Shown: positions 1 to 7,879 of the stretch, in pieces
Numbering within the stretch: the stretch's first letter is position 1
Layout: each line of letters starts with the position of its first letter
Source: SAT2750 sp963581185
GTDB taxonomy: Bacteria; Planctomycetota; Planctomycetia; Pirellulales; Pirellulaceae
Reading direction: 5' to 3'
Assembly: GCA_963581185.1 (NCBI GenBank)
Contig: CAUZOB010000082.1
Coordinates: forward strand, 1-20,211
DNA: 20,211 bases
Made by a program: the position numbers and the translations under genes
Notes under the pieces: model-generated
Database searches by the model: none
What the model saw: the letters and a program-made list of their open reading frames with translations, nothing else
Told to the model about the DNA's origin: nothing

Positions 1-1275
1 GTGCCAGCAGCACTTAAGATCATCCTGGCGGTGGAGGGCGAGCAGCGCAATCCGCAGCAGGTCAAACAGCTACTGGATCACTTTCTTGTCAACGTTTACA
101 GCGAGTCACGGGCCCTGTTCCAGCCTCTGCAGAAGGAAATCGCTGACGTCCGACTGAAGCTGACTGAAATTGACAAGGCGATTCCCGCCACGCTGGTGAT
201 GGAAGAACGGGCTCAGCCGCGGCAGGCGCATATCCTCGATCGAGGGCAGTACACCGAGAAACGTGACCCTGTCTCATCCCAGGTTCCCGAGTGGCTGGGG
301 ACATCGCCTCAGGAGGCGCCAGCCAACCGACTCGGACTGGCCCGCTGGCTTGTTAGCCCGACGCACCCCCTGACGGCCCGGGTGACGGTGAACCGTTACT
401 GGCAACACTACTTTGGAATCGGACTGGTGAAGACATCCGAGGACTTTGGAGTCCAGGGCGAACGGCCGACGCATCCAGCCTTGCTCGATTGGCTAGCTGT
501 TGAGTTCGTCGAGTCTGGCTGGGATGTCAAGCGGTTCCAGAAACTGCTGGTGATGTCAGCAACCTACCGGCAGTCATCTCGAGTGGGCCGGGCGAAACTT
601 GCTGTCGACCCCGAGAATCGGCTGCTCGCCCGTGGGCCACGTCACCGCCTGGATGCGGAGGTCATTCGTGACCAGGCCCTGGCCGTCAGTGGCCTGCTGG
701 TTGAAGTGATCGGTGGCAAGAGTGTCCGGCCTTACCAGCCGGCCGGACTCTGGAAGCCGGTTGGATTTGGTGGCAGTAACACGTCGGTCTTCTCCCAGGA
801 CAAGGGTGAGAATCTGTACCGCCGCAGCATGTACACGTTCTGGAAGCGGACCGTGCCGCCACCCAGTATGTCGATCTTTGATGCACCGGACCGGGAGACC
901 TGCCAGGTCCGCCGAGCACGTACGAATACACCGTTGCAAGCACTCGTGCTGCTCAACGATGTTCAGTTTGTCGAGGCTGCCCGCCGACTTGCTGAAGGCG
1001 TGATGACCGACGGCGGAGAGAGTGCCGAAGAGCGGATCACGTTTACCTACCGGACCGTGCTGGCTCGACACCCCAAGCCCAGAGAGTTGCGGGTTGTGAG
1101 CCAGTTGTTTGCCGATTACCTGGAGGAATTCAAAACCGATCCGGAGGCTGCTGGCAAGTTGCTGGCAATTGGTGAAGGACCGCGAAACGAGCAGCTCGAC
1201 ATTCCTGAACTGGCTGCCTGGACAATGATTGCCCACCTGCTATTGAACCTCAGCGAAACTGTAACCAAGGGCTAA
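1..1275 (+). CDS. DUF1553 (PSD1) domain protein, C-terminal part, truncated by window start
   Basis: This is the C-terminal 424 residues of a large planctomycete DUF1549/DUF1553 protein. Family members usually run to about 800-1100 residues with an N-terminal cytochrome-c-like domain, so the GTG at base 1 is almost certainly internal and the gene begins upstream. The DUF1553 core starts near residue 107 with NRLGLARWL and continues through VNRYWQHYFG, EDFGVQGERPTHP and LLDWLAVEF, followed by SATYRQSS and, later, the RRARTNTPLQALVLLND block. It ends in the family-typical LLLNLSETVTKG. The same blocks recur in the complete paralogue at 13789-16905. It lies 22 bases upstream of a DUF1501 gene, the usual partner, so the two are probably cotranscribed. 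The biochemical function is not established; a role in envelope-associated polysaccharide or redox metabolism is only an inference from the company these genes keep. Confidence 0.9.
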   Translation: MPAALKIILAVEGEQRNPQQVKQLLDHFLVNVYSESRALFQPLQKEIADVRLKLTEIDKAIPATLVMEERAQPRQAHILDRGQYTEKRDPVSSQVPEWLGTSPQEAPANRLGLARWLVSPTHPLTARVTVNRYWQHYFGIGLVKTSEDFGVQGERPTHPALLDWLAVEFVESGWDVKRFQKLLVMSATYRQSSRVGRAKLAVDPENRLLARGPRHRLDAEVIRDQALAVSGLLVEVIGGKSVRPYQPAGLWKPVGFGGSNTSVFSQDKGENLYRRSMYTFWKRTVPPPSMSIFDAPDRETCQVRRARTNTPLQALVLLNDVQFVEAARRLAEGVMTDGGESAEERITFTYRTVLARHPKPRELRVVSQLFADYLEEFKTDPEAAGKLLAIGEGPRNEQLDIPELAAWTMIAHLLLNLSETVTKG

Positions 1276-1297
1276 CAAGAGAGCCACAGGGAAGACT

Positions 1298-2749
1298 ATG
1301 GATCCACGACGCGAAGCGGAATTAATCGAAACGCGGCGGCATTTTTTCGGCCGTGCGGCGACAGGTATCGGGACGGCTGCACTCACGTCGCTGCTGAACC
1401 CAGGCTTGTTTGCAGCGCCGCTCAACAAGCCGACCTTGCCGGCGCCGCCCCACGTTGCGCCGAAGGCGAAGCGGATCATCTATCTCTTCATGTCGGGAGC
1501 ACCCTCGCAACTTGATATGTGGGATTACAAACCCGGCATGCAGGAGTGGTACGACAAGGACCTGCCCGACTCCGTCCGCAACGGCCAGCGGATCACGACC
1601 ATGACGTCGGGCCAGAAGCGATTTCCGATAGCGCCCTCGATCTTCAAGTTCAATCAACATGGTCAGCACGGAGCCTGGGTGAGTGAACTGCTGCCGCACA
1701 CGGCGGGGATCGTGGATGAGCTGGCGGTCATCAAGACGATCAATACCGAGGCCATTAACCATGACCCGGCGATCACCTATATCCAGACCGGCAGCCAGAT
1801 TCCAGGTCGTCCCAGTACCGGGGCCTGGCTGTCTTATGGCCTCGGCAGCATGAACCAGAACCTGCCAGCTTTTGTTGTGCTGCACTCGACGGTGAATGGC
1901 GGGTTTGGTGGCCAGGCACTGTATGCGCGGCTCTGGGGATCCGGTTTTCTCTCCACCCGGCACCAGGGAGTCAGCCTGCGGTCGACCGGCGATCCGGTGC
2001 TCTACCTCTCAAATCCCGCTGGCATTTCAGCCAAGATGCGACGACGTATGCTGGACGACCTGGCGACGTTGAACCAGGAGCGCTACGACGAAGTTGGTGA
2101 TCCGGAAATCCAGTCACGGATCGCCCAGTACGAAATGGCTTACCGGATGCAGACGTCGGTGCCTGAGCTAACGGACATCTCCGGCGAATCGCAAGCGACG
2201 CTGGATATGTATGGGCCGGACGTAAAAAAGCCTGGTACTTTTGCGGCAAACTGCCTGCTGGCTCGCCGGCTGGCAGAACGCGATGTGCGATTCACACAGG
2301 TCTTCATTCGCCAGTGGGATCAGCATGGTAACTTGCCCAAGGATATTCGCCGACAGACCGGGATCATCGATCAGCCTTGTGCTGCCCTGGTCAAGGATCT
2401 CAGGCAACGCGGCATGCTGGACGATACGCTGGTCATCTGGGGTGGTGAGTTCGGACGCACGATCTACTGCCAGGGTGGCCTCTCCAAAACCAACTATGGC
2501 CGTGATCACCATCCGCGCTGTTACACCAAGTGGATGGCAGGTGGCGGTGTGCGGCCCGGCGTCGTTCATGGTGAAACCGATGACTTTAGCTACAACGTGA
2601 CCGAGAACCCCGTCCATATCCATGATCTGAATGCCACCATCTTGCATTGCCTCGGTATCAACCACGAACAGCTGACCTATCGGCACCAGGGACGTGACTT
2701 CCGCTTGACCGATGTGCACGGCAAGGTCGTGCACGATGTACTGGCCTAG
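1298..2749 (+). CDS. DUF1501 domain protein (sulfatase-like fold), Tat-exported
   Basis: A 483-residue member of the DUF1501 family, which is related to the alkaline phosphatase/sulfatase superfamily. The N-terminus carries a twin-arginine signal, RRHFFGRA at residues 13-20, followed by a hydrophobic Ala/Thr/Leu stretch, so folded export by Tat is likely. Family blocks visible are AKRIIYLFMSGAPSQLD (57-73), TEAINHDPAITYIQTGSQ, GTFAANCLLARRLAE, VIWGGEFGRT and GRDHHPRC near the C-terminus; the Asp/His/Glu residues in the last two are the probable metal ligands by analogy with the superfamily. The start ATG has AGGGA about seven bases upstream. It follows the DUF1553 gene by 22 bases and closely resembles the DUF1501 protein at 16920-18353, giving two parallel modules in one window. 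Its enzymatic activity is unknown; it lacks the sulfatase C-x-P-x-R formylglycine motif. Confidence 0.93.
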   Translation: MDPRREAELIETRRHFFGRAATGIGTAALTSLLNPGLFAAPLNKPTLPAPPHVAPKAKRIIYLFMSGAPSQLDMWDYKPGMQEWYDKDLPDSVRNGQRITTMTSGQKRFPIAPSIFKFNQHGQHGAWVSELLPHTAGIVDELAVIKTINTEAINHDPAITYIQTGSQIPGRPSTGAWLSYGLGSMNQNLPAFVVLHSTVNGGFGGQALYARLWGSGFLSTRHQGVSLRSTGDPVLYLSNPAGISAKMRRRMLDDLATLNQERYDEVGDPEIQSRIAQYEMAYRMQTSVPELTDISGESQATLDMYGPDVKKPGTFAANCLLARRLAERDVRFTQVFIRQWDQHGNLPKDIRRQTGIIDQPCAALVKDLRQRGMLDDTLVIWGGEFGRTIYCQGGLSKTNYGRDHHPRCYTKWMAGGGVRPGVVHGETDDFSYNVTENPVHIHDLNATILHCLGINHEQLTYRHQGRDFRLTDVHGKVVHDVLA

Positions 2750-2755
2750 GCCAGT
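2740..2755. repeat. 16-bp perfect palindrome across the DUF1501 stop codon
   Basis: ACTGGCCTAGGCCAGT is its own reverse complement; the TAG stop at 2747-2749 lies in its centre. It has no loop bases and no following T-run, so it is a poor intrinsic terminator as written. It could mark the 3' end of the transcript or be a protein-binding site; no function can be assigned. Confidence 0.5.
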
Positions 2756-3267
2756 TCGACAGCCGTTCCAAAGAGCCGGGCGGACAGCGGATCAGAAGAC
2801 AGGCAGGCTTTCCGATCTCAGCTGGTAGCCGATTCAGGCTGTAAATCAGGGCAGCAATTTCCCGGTCGCGGCATTAAAATGCACAGTCCAGGTGGTGTGA
2901 GCAAGATTTGGAATCGATTAGGACACGTATCGTAAGTCGTGCTGTGTTAGCACGTTATGATGACGCCCTGCTTCTGGAAACTGGCGGCGCGCAATTTAAT
3001 TGACATGTCCCTCAAACTTCCAGAAGATAGTGACGGACCGAACAGTTGGATCTACCGTAAGTACTTGTAACTGCCTACCTGTAAACGACTTAAAACTGTC
3101 TTGCCGGCGGTGAATGCTCGCCATGGACGGCAGCCTTTTCGGCCAGTTGTTATTGTGCCGAGTGGGCAATGACGATGGAATTAAAGGGCATGGATTGCTG
3201 CTGACTTGTGAGACAAGCGTCGTCCTACCATCTGTACCAGCTTTCTTAACGGCTTGACAAAGAACCC
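2750..3267. other. Intergenic region, 518 bases, no gene recognised
   Basis: No convincing coding frame was found on either strand. It holds a small hairpin (CGTGCT/AGCACG, about 2939-2955), a 9-bp inverted repeat (see 2971-3026) and a TTGACA at 3000-3005. The upstream DUF1501 gene and downstream anti-sigma-like gene are therefore probably separate transcripts. An ECF sigma gene, which would be expected next to the anti-sigma-like gene, is absent here. Confidence 0.6.
2971..3026. repeat. 9-bp inverted repeat flanking a TTGACA box
   Basis: CTTCTGGAA at 2971-2979 is matched exactly by TTCCAGAAG at 3018-3026. Between the arms lies TTGACA at 3000-3005, a perfect match to a sigma-70 -35 hexamer. 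Seventeen bases further on is GAAGAT, which matches the -10 consensus at only three of six positions. This could be the promoter/operator region of the gene at 3268, but the -10 is weak and the distance to the start codon is about 240 bases. Confidence 0.3.
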
Positions 3268-4488
3268 ATGACCGATCGTCCAGAAGAACTGAGCTCCGGT
3301 GTGCACGATTATTTCGATAATCGTCTTGCGCCTGCAGAGCGTGGTGACCTGGAGGATGATCTTGAGGGCGACCCCCAGCTGCGACAGCAGCTCGATGAGC
3401 TCCAGCAGATCGGTACGGCATTGCGGGAGCTGCCGGACCATCAGCTGGACGAGGGTTTTGCCGACCAGGTCCTGGGCCAGGATTCAACCCAGCTGGTAGA
3501 CGCAGTATGGACGTCGACAGACGAGTTGGTGACGGCAAGGCGGCGGCGGGTACCAGCCTGGGCCCAGGCTATCAGCTGGGTGGCTGTGGCAGCTGCATTG
3601 ATGCTGGCAATCAGCGGATTCTGGCCAGCAGGTGATGTTGGCCCGGCCAGTAATCCCGCCGACATTGCTGCTGGAGACAACAGTGATTCTCCTGATGTTG
3701 ATCCCGACAACGATTTACCGGGCACGGGGCCCGCGATCGTCAACGACCAGCCTGGCGGAAGCATTGGTCCGGATGCTGTCGGCCCGGGCACGGTCCAGGT
3801 GGAGATTTCGACAGGTAACAAGTTCCTCTTTGTGATGGAAATCGGGATCACACCTGAGGGAGCCCAGAAAAAGGTCATTGATACGGTGTTGATGAAGCAC
3901 GGGATTATCTATGACAACGCGATCCAGGTAGACGTGGCCCTTGAGAAGTCGCTGTTAGAGACCCGTTTCCTGGACGGTATCGTGCCCAAGCCCTCGGATC
4001 CCAAGAGTGAGGATCAGCAAGTCGAGCTGGTCTACCTGGTATGCTCGGGGCGGCAAGTGGATGAAATGACGGCCGATCTGCATGGTCGACATGGCGAGGT
4101 TGCTGCCTATCGATTCAACCTGGCAATTCTGCCTGGGGACATTGAGGTCTTTGGCGACCTGGAAAAGGCAATTGCCTCGCAATGGGATTCGCCCGATAGG
4201 GTTGAGGACAACAAGCCGGCCCTGGCTGGCTTCCAGAATCGTGCTGGCCGGCTGTTGATGGACCTGGTCTTGATCAGCGGCATGGGCCGTCAGTTGTCGA
4301 CGTCCGTGTTGTCGGTTGATAACGAGGTTCCCGAGCCACCGCCGAGCGACAGCAAACGCGGCGAACTCAAGTTACCCGCACCCAAAGCGGGTGGGTTGGG
4401 CGATGACCTGGTCTGCGAGATGCTGCTGGTGGTTCGGCGCATGTCGCAAGAGGAAGCGGACAAGCTGAACCAGAAGCAAGATAAGTAG
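3268..4488 (+). CDS. Anti-sigma-factor-like single-pass membrane protein
   Basis: A 406-residue protein with the layout of planctomycete anti-sigma factors. An acidic, helical cytoplasmic N-terminus (residues 1-70) contains VHDYFDNRLAPAERGDLEDD. A linker follows, then an RRRR cluster at 91-94 that fits the positive-inside rule. One transmembrane segment lies at about 98-119, then an acidic Pro/Asp/Gly-rich spacer to about 175 and a C-terminal domain of about 230 residues that I do not recognise. The N-terminal part resembles the DYLDGRL-type helix of zf-HC2 anti-sigma proteins but lacks the H-x3-C-x2-C zinc ligands, so it would be a zinc-free variant. No ECF sigma gene adjoins it, which is unusual. 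The start codon has no strong Shine-Dalgarno. The membrane topology is well supported; the anti-sigma role is an inference from the N-terminus. Confidence 0.7.
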   Translation: MTDRPEELSSGVHDYFDNRLAPAERGDLEDDLEGDPQLRQQLDELQQIGTALRELPDHQLDEGFADQVLGQDSTQLVDAVWTSTDELVTARRRRVPAWAQAISWVAVAAALMLAISGFWPAGDVGPASNPADIAAGDNSDSPDVDPDNDLPGTGPAIVNDQPGGSIGPDAVGPGTVQVEISTGNKFLFVMEIGITPEGAQKKVIDTVLMKHGIIYDNAIQVDVALEKSLLETRFLDGIVPKPSDPKSEDQQVELVYLVCSGRQVDEMTADLHGRHGEVAAYRFNLAILPGDIEVFGDLEKAIASQWDSPDRVEDNKPALAGFQNRAGRLLMDLVLISGMGRQLSTSVLSVDNEVPEPPPSDSKRGELKLPAPKAGGLGDDLVCEMLLVVRRMSQEEADKLNQKQDK

Positions 4489-4510
4489 CCCAAGCGTAGC
4501 GGACTCTCTG

Positions 4511-4527
4511 GTCGATTCTTGATCGAC
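4511..4527. terminator. Short hairpin between convergent genes, weak terminator candidate
   Basis: GTCGAT and ATCGAC form a 6-bp stem around a 5-base loop in the 51-base gap between two converging genes. No T-run follows on either strand, so this is at best a transcript-end stabiliser. Confidence 0.25.
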
Positions 4528-4539
4528 ATGCCGCCGCCG

Positions 4540-5019
4540 CTACTCCACCTTGATCAGCTCAACGGTGAAGTGGAGCGTCGCATTGGGCGGGATGTCGGGC
4601 GAAAAGCCTGCGGCGCCGTAAGCGAGTTGTGGCGGAATCGTCAATTTGATCATGCCACCTTCGCCGATGTACTGCAGGCCTTCGGTCCAGCCCGGAATGA
4701 CCTGGTCGACGACGAACGAGGCACTCATCCCCATCTTGTAGCTGCTATCGAAAACCGTCCCGTCGTCCAAGGTGCCCTCGTAATGGACCCGCACCATGCT
4801 CTCGGAAGTGGGGCGCACGGCGGAACCCAGCCGAAGAATCTGATACTTCAGTCCCGAGGCCGATTCCGTAAAGTCCTTGGCAGCATTGGCGTCGATGACG
4901 TCGCGGCCTGGCGCGAGATTCTGCCGGCAGGCGGTTACTGATGCCAGCACCAGCACGGCCAGTATCCAGATCGGTGCTGGCGTGCAGAAAGTCATGATCG
5001 GGTTCCTAAGATGGCTCAT
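4540..5019 (-). CDS. FKBP-type peptidyl-prolyl cis-trans isomerase, lipoprotein
   Basis: A 159-residue protein with an N-terminal lipoprotein signal (hydrophobic 17-27, lipobox VTAC with Cys31) and one FKBP domain at about 55-159. The rotamase pocket residues of the FKBP12 family are all recognisable: VHYEGTLDDGTVFDSS (Tyr80, Phe90, Asp91), QVIPGWTEGLQ (Val107, Ile108, Trp111), LAYG (Tyr134) and the final LHFTVELIKVE (Phe151). It should catalyse prolyl isomerisation and assist folding of exported proteins in the periplasm or at the membrane. It is the last gene of the minus-strand cluster, 25 bases after the PIG-L gene. An internal ATG at 4995 (residue 9) has a better-placed AGGA and gives a more typical lipoprotein leader, so the true start may be there. 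Confidence 0.94.
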   Translation of the reverse strand: MSHLRNPIMTFCTPAPIWILAVLVLASVTACRQNLAPGRDVIDANAAKDFTESASGLKYQILRLGSAVRPTSESMVRVHYEGTLDDGTVFDSSYKMGMSASFVVDQVIPGWTEGLQYIGEGGMIKLTIPPQLAYGAAGFSPDIPPNATLHFTVELIKVE

Positions 5020-5044
5020 TGGGATCTCTCAGTCCAGCCTTGTT

Positions 5045-5869
5045 TCAGGTGGTGAAGGGAAATAACGTGCGTCGAAGTGGTTGATCGAGCGAGCGAGCGT
5101 ATTCGCTGATTTCAAAGACCTCTATGTATCGTATCTCGGCGGCGGCGTCTGCACCGTACTGGTCGACCAGTTGCTGGTCAAATCGGTCACGTCGTTGTTC
5201 GAGCATCTGACAGTAGTGTTGCCTGAGCCAGTCGACCCGTGTATCCCGATCGTCTGGCAGGGGCGGGTCGAAGTGCATGTTATGCGGCAGGAACTCGAAG
5301 AACTGGGATTCGTGGCAGGCCAGCATCTGCACGATCGAATCGAGGTAATCATCGATCGGGAGCACCACATCGGCACGCAACGGAGCGGGTCGGCTGAAAG
5401 TATCCGGCATGTAGGCGACCACCGGATCGTGAGCCAGTGCCGGCGTCTCAGGAAGTATCAGCGGCACGGTCACCATGTAGCTGGCATCCTGGACAACCTG
5501 GCCAACTGCCCTATGGTCGGGATGATAATCACAGCTGCGGTGGGTCAGCAGCAGGTCGGGCTGGAACGTCCGGATTTCGCGGATGATATCCAGCCGCAGG
5601 TCGAGCGTTGGTTCCAGCAGTCCGTCAGGGTAGTCCCAGGTCAGGTACTCAGCGCCAATCGTCCGGCCTGCCTCAGCTGCTTCCTGCCGGCGGCGGCTGA
5701 CAAGTTCGCTGGAGTCCATCTGGTGATGTCCGGCGCCGCCGTTGGTGACGGAGACGAGTCGCAGTGTGGCACCCCGCTGCGAGTAATAGCTCAACAGGCC
5801 GCCGCTGTGATACTCGGCATCATCCGGGTGTGCTCCCAGGACGAGCACGCGCAGGTCAGAATTCGTCAC
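5045..5869 (-). CDS. PIG-L family deacetylase (LmbE-like)
   Basis: Members of this zinc-dependent family remove N-acetyl groups from glucosamine-type sugars; relatives include MshB and BshB1. The signature GAHPDD (His14, Asp16, Asp17) opens the domain, and HPDH at 116-119 provides the remaining metal ligand region; VTNGGAGHH and DGLLEPT are also family-typical. I place the start at the GTG at 5869, because GGGAG lies eight bases upstream, the domain begins almost at once, and the gene then sits 28 bases after the sulfatase stop. A longer frame to a GTG at 5941 would overlap the sulfatase by 44 bases and has no ribosome binding site. No signal peptide is visible, so it is probably cytoplasmic. 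The position between a sulfatase and an FKBP suggests work on an amino sugar released from a sulfated glycan, but the substrate is unknown. Confidence 0.92.
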   Translation of the reverse strand: MTNSDLRVLVLGAHPDDAEYHSGGLLSYYSQRGATLRLVSVTNGGAGHHQMDSSELVSRRRQEAAEAGRTIGAEYLTWDYPDGLLEPTLDLRLDIIREIRTFQPDLLLTHRSCDYHPDHRAVGQVVQDASYMVTVPLILPETPALAHDPVVAYMPDTFSRPAPLRADVVLPIDDYLDSIVQMLACHESQFFEFLPHNMHFDPPLPDDRDTRVDWLRQHYCQMLEQRRDRFDQQLVDQYGADAAAEIRYIEVFEISEYARSLDQPLRRTLFPFTT

Positions 5870-5897
5870 CGCCAGATCTCCCGCTACCTGTCCCTGC

Positions 5898-7793
5898 TCA
5901 GGGGACAGTATTCCTTGTACCCTCGAGCTGATTGAGAGCACGGTTCAATACACGGATCACGTACTTTCCGTTCGCGTACAGGTCGGGTCGAGGCTTGAGC
6001 GCGGCCCGCATCTGCTTGATCACTGGCAGCGCCAGTTCGTCAATTTCATCGAGTACGATAGCTGCCTGCAGCCGTTCCCACTGGGCGCCGTCAGCCAGTG
6101 CCGATGTCAGCGTTGCCAGAGCTTGTGGGCTCTGGTCCATTCGACAGAGTGCTCGCGCGGCTGCAATTCGAACGGCAACCGATGGATCCTGCAATCGCTT
6201 CTTCAGCCTGGCGGATGTCTGCCGTACTGGCAGGCCGATATTACCCAGGCCGGTGGCTCCCCAGTAGCGGATGGCTGGATCCCTGTCGTCGAGTGCAGCC
6301 AACAGGACATTCAATTCGCTGATGCCGGACGACGCGGCGGCTGCTGCTCGTGCGAGTCGCGTCGCCAGGGTCTCATCATCGCCGCTGCGGAGGATCGCAT
6401 ATCGGCTTCCCAGCAGCTGCTCCCGCTCGACCAGGATCGGCTCAGCAATCAGGCCCAGGTCTCGCGTCTGCACGACCCAGTTGAGGTGGGCGCTGCGCAT
6501 TTTCTTGAGCCTGGCCTGGTGGTCGGGGCTGTCGGCCAGGTTCTTCAGCTCATGCGGGTCGGACGCTGTATCGTACAGTTCCTCGACCGGCTTGGTCGGT
6601 GAGAAGTAGTACTCGGCTGCCTCGCCCAGCTTTCCCTGCTCGTGCAATTGCCGAAGTTCCTTCATGGTGGCGCCTTTTTCCGGCGTGTTCATGTACTGGT
6701 AAAAGGTCTTCAGCGGCTCATAGTTGCGGATGTACTTGAACCGCCTGTCGCGAACCATGCGGATAATGTCGTACCGTTCATCCATCCGGTCGCGGGCGCC
6801 GTAGACATAGTCCCGCGGGGCAGGCAGGTTGGCACCCAGGAAGGGTTGCCCCTGGATGTGGTCCGGAATCTCGACGTCGGCCAGCCGCAGCACGGTTGGG
6901 CCCAGGTCGATGGAGCTAATCAACTGGTCGCTGACCGTGCCAGCCTGCCCCTGCCGCTCAGTTCGCAGCGCCTCAGGGACCCGTACGATCAATGGCACGT
7001 GTGTCCCCGAGTCATACAGCCAGCGTTTGGCCCGCGGCAGGCCGACGCCGTGATCCGACCAGAAGAAGATGATCGTGCGGTCGTAGAGGCCGTCGTCCTT
7101 GAGCTGCTGGATCAGCCCCCCCGCCCAGTGATCCATGGCGGTGATCAATTCATAGTTTCGCTTCCAGTCCTCGCGGCTGACATCAGTATCTGGGTAGTAG
7201 GGTGGCAGCGTGGAGAGTGCGGCGGCATCCTGTCGCTGCTGATCCTCGAGAATGGCTGTCACCTGCTGGTACTTGGCAGTCGCAGCGATGCCGCTTTCAT
7301 GGCAGCCGGTGAAGTTGAAGACGGCGAAAAACGGCTGGTCCTGGCTGGGCCTATTGCGCCAGTGTGCGCGGCCATTGGAGGCATCCCAGCTCTCTTTCGG
7401 ATGGTTGAACTGGTAGTCGGTCTTGGAGTTGTTTGTGCAGTAGTAACCGGCTCGCCGCAGCTCGGTCGAGAAGGGCTTGATAAAGTCAGGGAGCTGAGCC
7501 CGGCAGCGCATGTGGTGCGTACCAATCGTGGTCTGGTACATGCCGGTGATGATGCCGGAGCGATTCGGGGCACAGACACCGGCCGTGGTGAAGCAGTGTG
7601 AATACCGAACTGCTTCGCTGGCGAGTTGGTCGAGCTGGGGTGTGATCGCATGCGCGTCCCCGTAACAGCCAAGCTGGGGACTGATGTCCTCACAACTGAG
7701 CCAGAGGATGTTGGGTCGATCGGCTCCAGCCAGCGGAGCTGACAGCAGGGAAGCAGACAGCGAGAGGCAGACTAACAGCCAGGATCGTGACAT
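5898..7793 (-). CDS. Secreted sulfatase with C-terminal HEAT repeats
   Basis: A 631-residue protein with a Sec signal peptide (cleavage probably after the LAGA near residue 24). The sulfatase domain begins at RPNILWLSCED; the formylglycine motif is CAPNR with the modified Cys74, followed by GIITGMYQTTIGTHHMR, a pattern like heparan N-sulfatase-type enzymes. SDHG at 246-249 and WLYDSGTHVPLIVR supply further active-site and metal residues. From about 480 to 605 the sequence changes to HEAT-like helical repeats (for example DDRDPAIRYWGATGLGNIG and DPSVAVRIAAARAL), probably a binding scaffold. It would hydrolyse sulfate esters or N-sulfate on a polysaccharide outside the cytoplasm after activation by a formylglycine-generating enzyme. 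It heads a minus-strand cluster with the PIG-L and FKBP genes and is divergent from the sulfatase at 7954. The substrate cannot be read from sequence alone. Confidence 0.94.
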   Translation of the reverse strand: MSRSWLLVCLSLSASLLSAPLAGADRPNILWLSCEDISPQLGCYGDAHAITPQLDQLASEAVRYSHCFTTAGVCAPNRSGIITGMYQTTIGTHHMRCRAQLPDFIKPFSTELRRAGYYCTNNSKTDYQFNHPKESWDASNGRAHWRNRPSQDQPFFAVFNFTGCHESGIAATAKYQQVTAILEDQQRQDAAALSTLPPYYPDTDVSREDWKRNYELITAMDHWAGGLIQQLKDDGLYDRTIIFFWSDHGVGLPRAKRWLYDSGTHVPLIVRVPEALRTERQGQAGTVSDQLISSIDLGPTVLRLADVEIPDHIQGQPFLGANLPAPRDYVYGARDRMDERYDIIRMVRDRRFKYIRNYEPLKTFYQYMNTPEKGATMKELRQLHEQGKLGEAAEYYFSPTKPVEELYDTASDPHELKNLADSPDHQARLKKMRSAHLNWVVQTRDLGLIAEPILVEREQLLGSRYAILRSGDDETLATRLARAAAAASSGISELNVLLAALDDRDPAIRYWGATGLGNIGLPVRQTSARLKKRLQDPSVAVRIAAARALCRMDQSPQALATLTSALADGAQWERLQAAIVLDEIDELALPVIKQMRAALKPRPDLYANGKYVIRVLNRALNQLEGTRNTVP

Positions 7794-7879
7794 CTATCGA
7801 CCGTTTCAGTTGAAGAGGAAACCTGTGTCAGCCAGCAGCAACTTCCAGTCTGTCACCATAACATGCCTGCCTGTGCGGG

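Noticed and set aside
574..1236. 220-codon minus-strand frame opposite the DUF1553 gene
   Set aside because: Shadow of a conserved domain; no start signal or recognisable family.
1298..2749. DUF1501 protein called as an active sulfatase
   Set aside because: The superfamily resemblance is real, but there is no C-x-P-x-R or S-x-P-x-R formylglycine motif.
3253..3267. TTGACA immediately before the start of the anti-sigma-like gene as a promoter
   Set aside because: It is only about nine bases from the ATG, so the -10 would fall inside the coding region; a leaderless or internal start is not supported.
5081..5935. 284-codon open frame on the plus strand opposite the PIG-L gene
   Set aside because: Antisense to a gene with intact HPDD and HPDH motifs; no independent coding evidence.
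6642..7601. 319-codon open frame on the plus strand opposite the sulfatase/HEAT gene
   Set aside because: Antisense shadow of a gene with clear catalytic motifs; the composition is not protein-like and no domain is visible.
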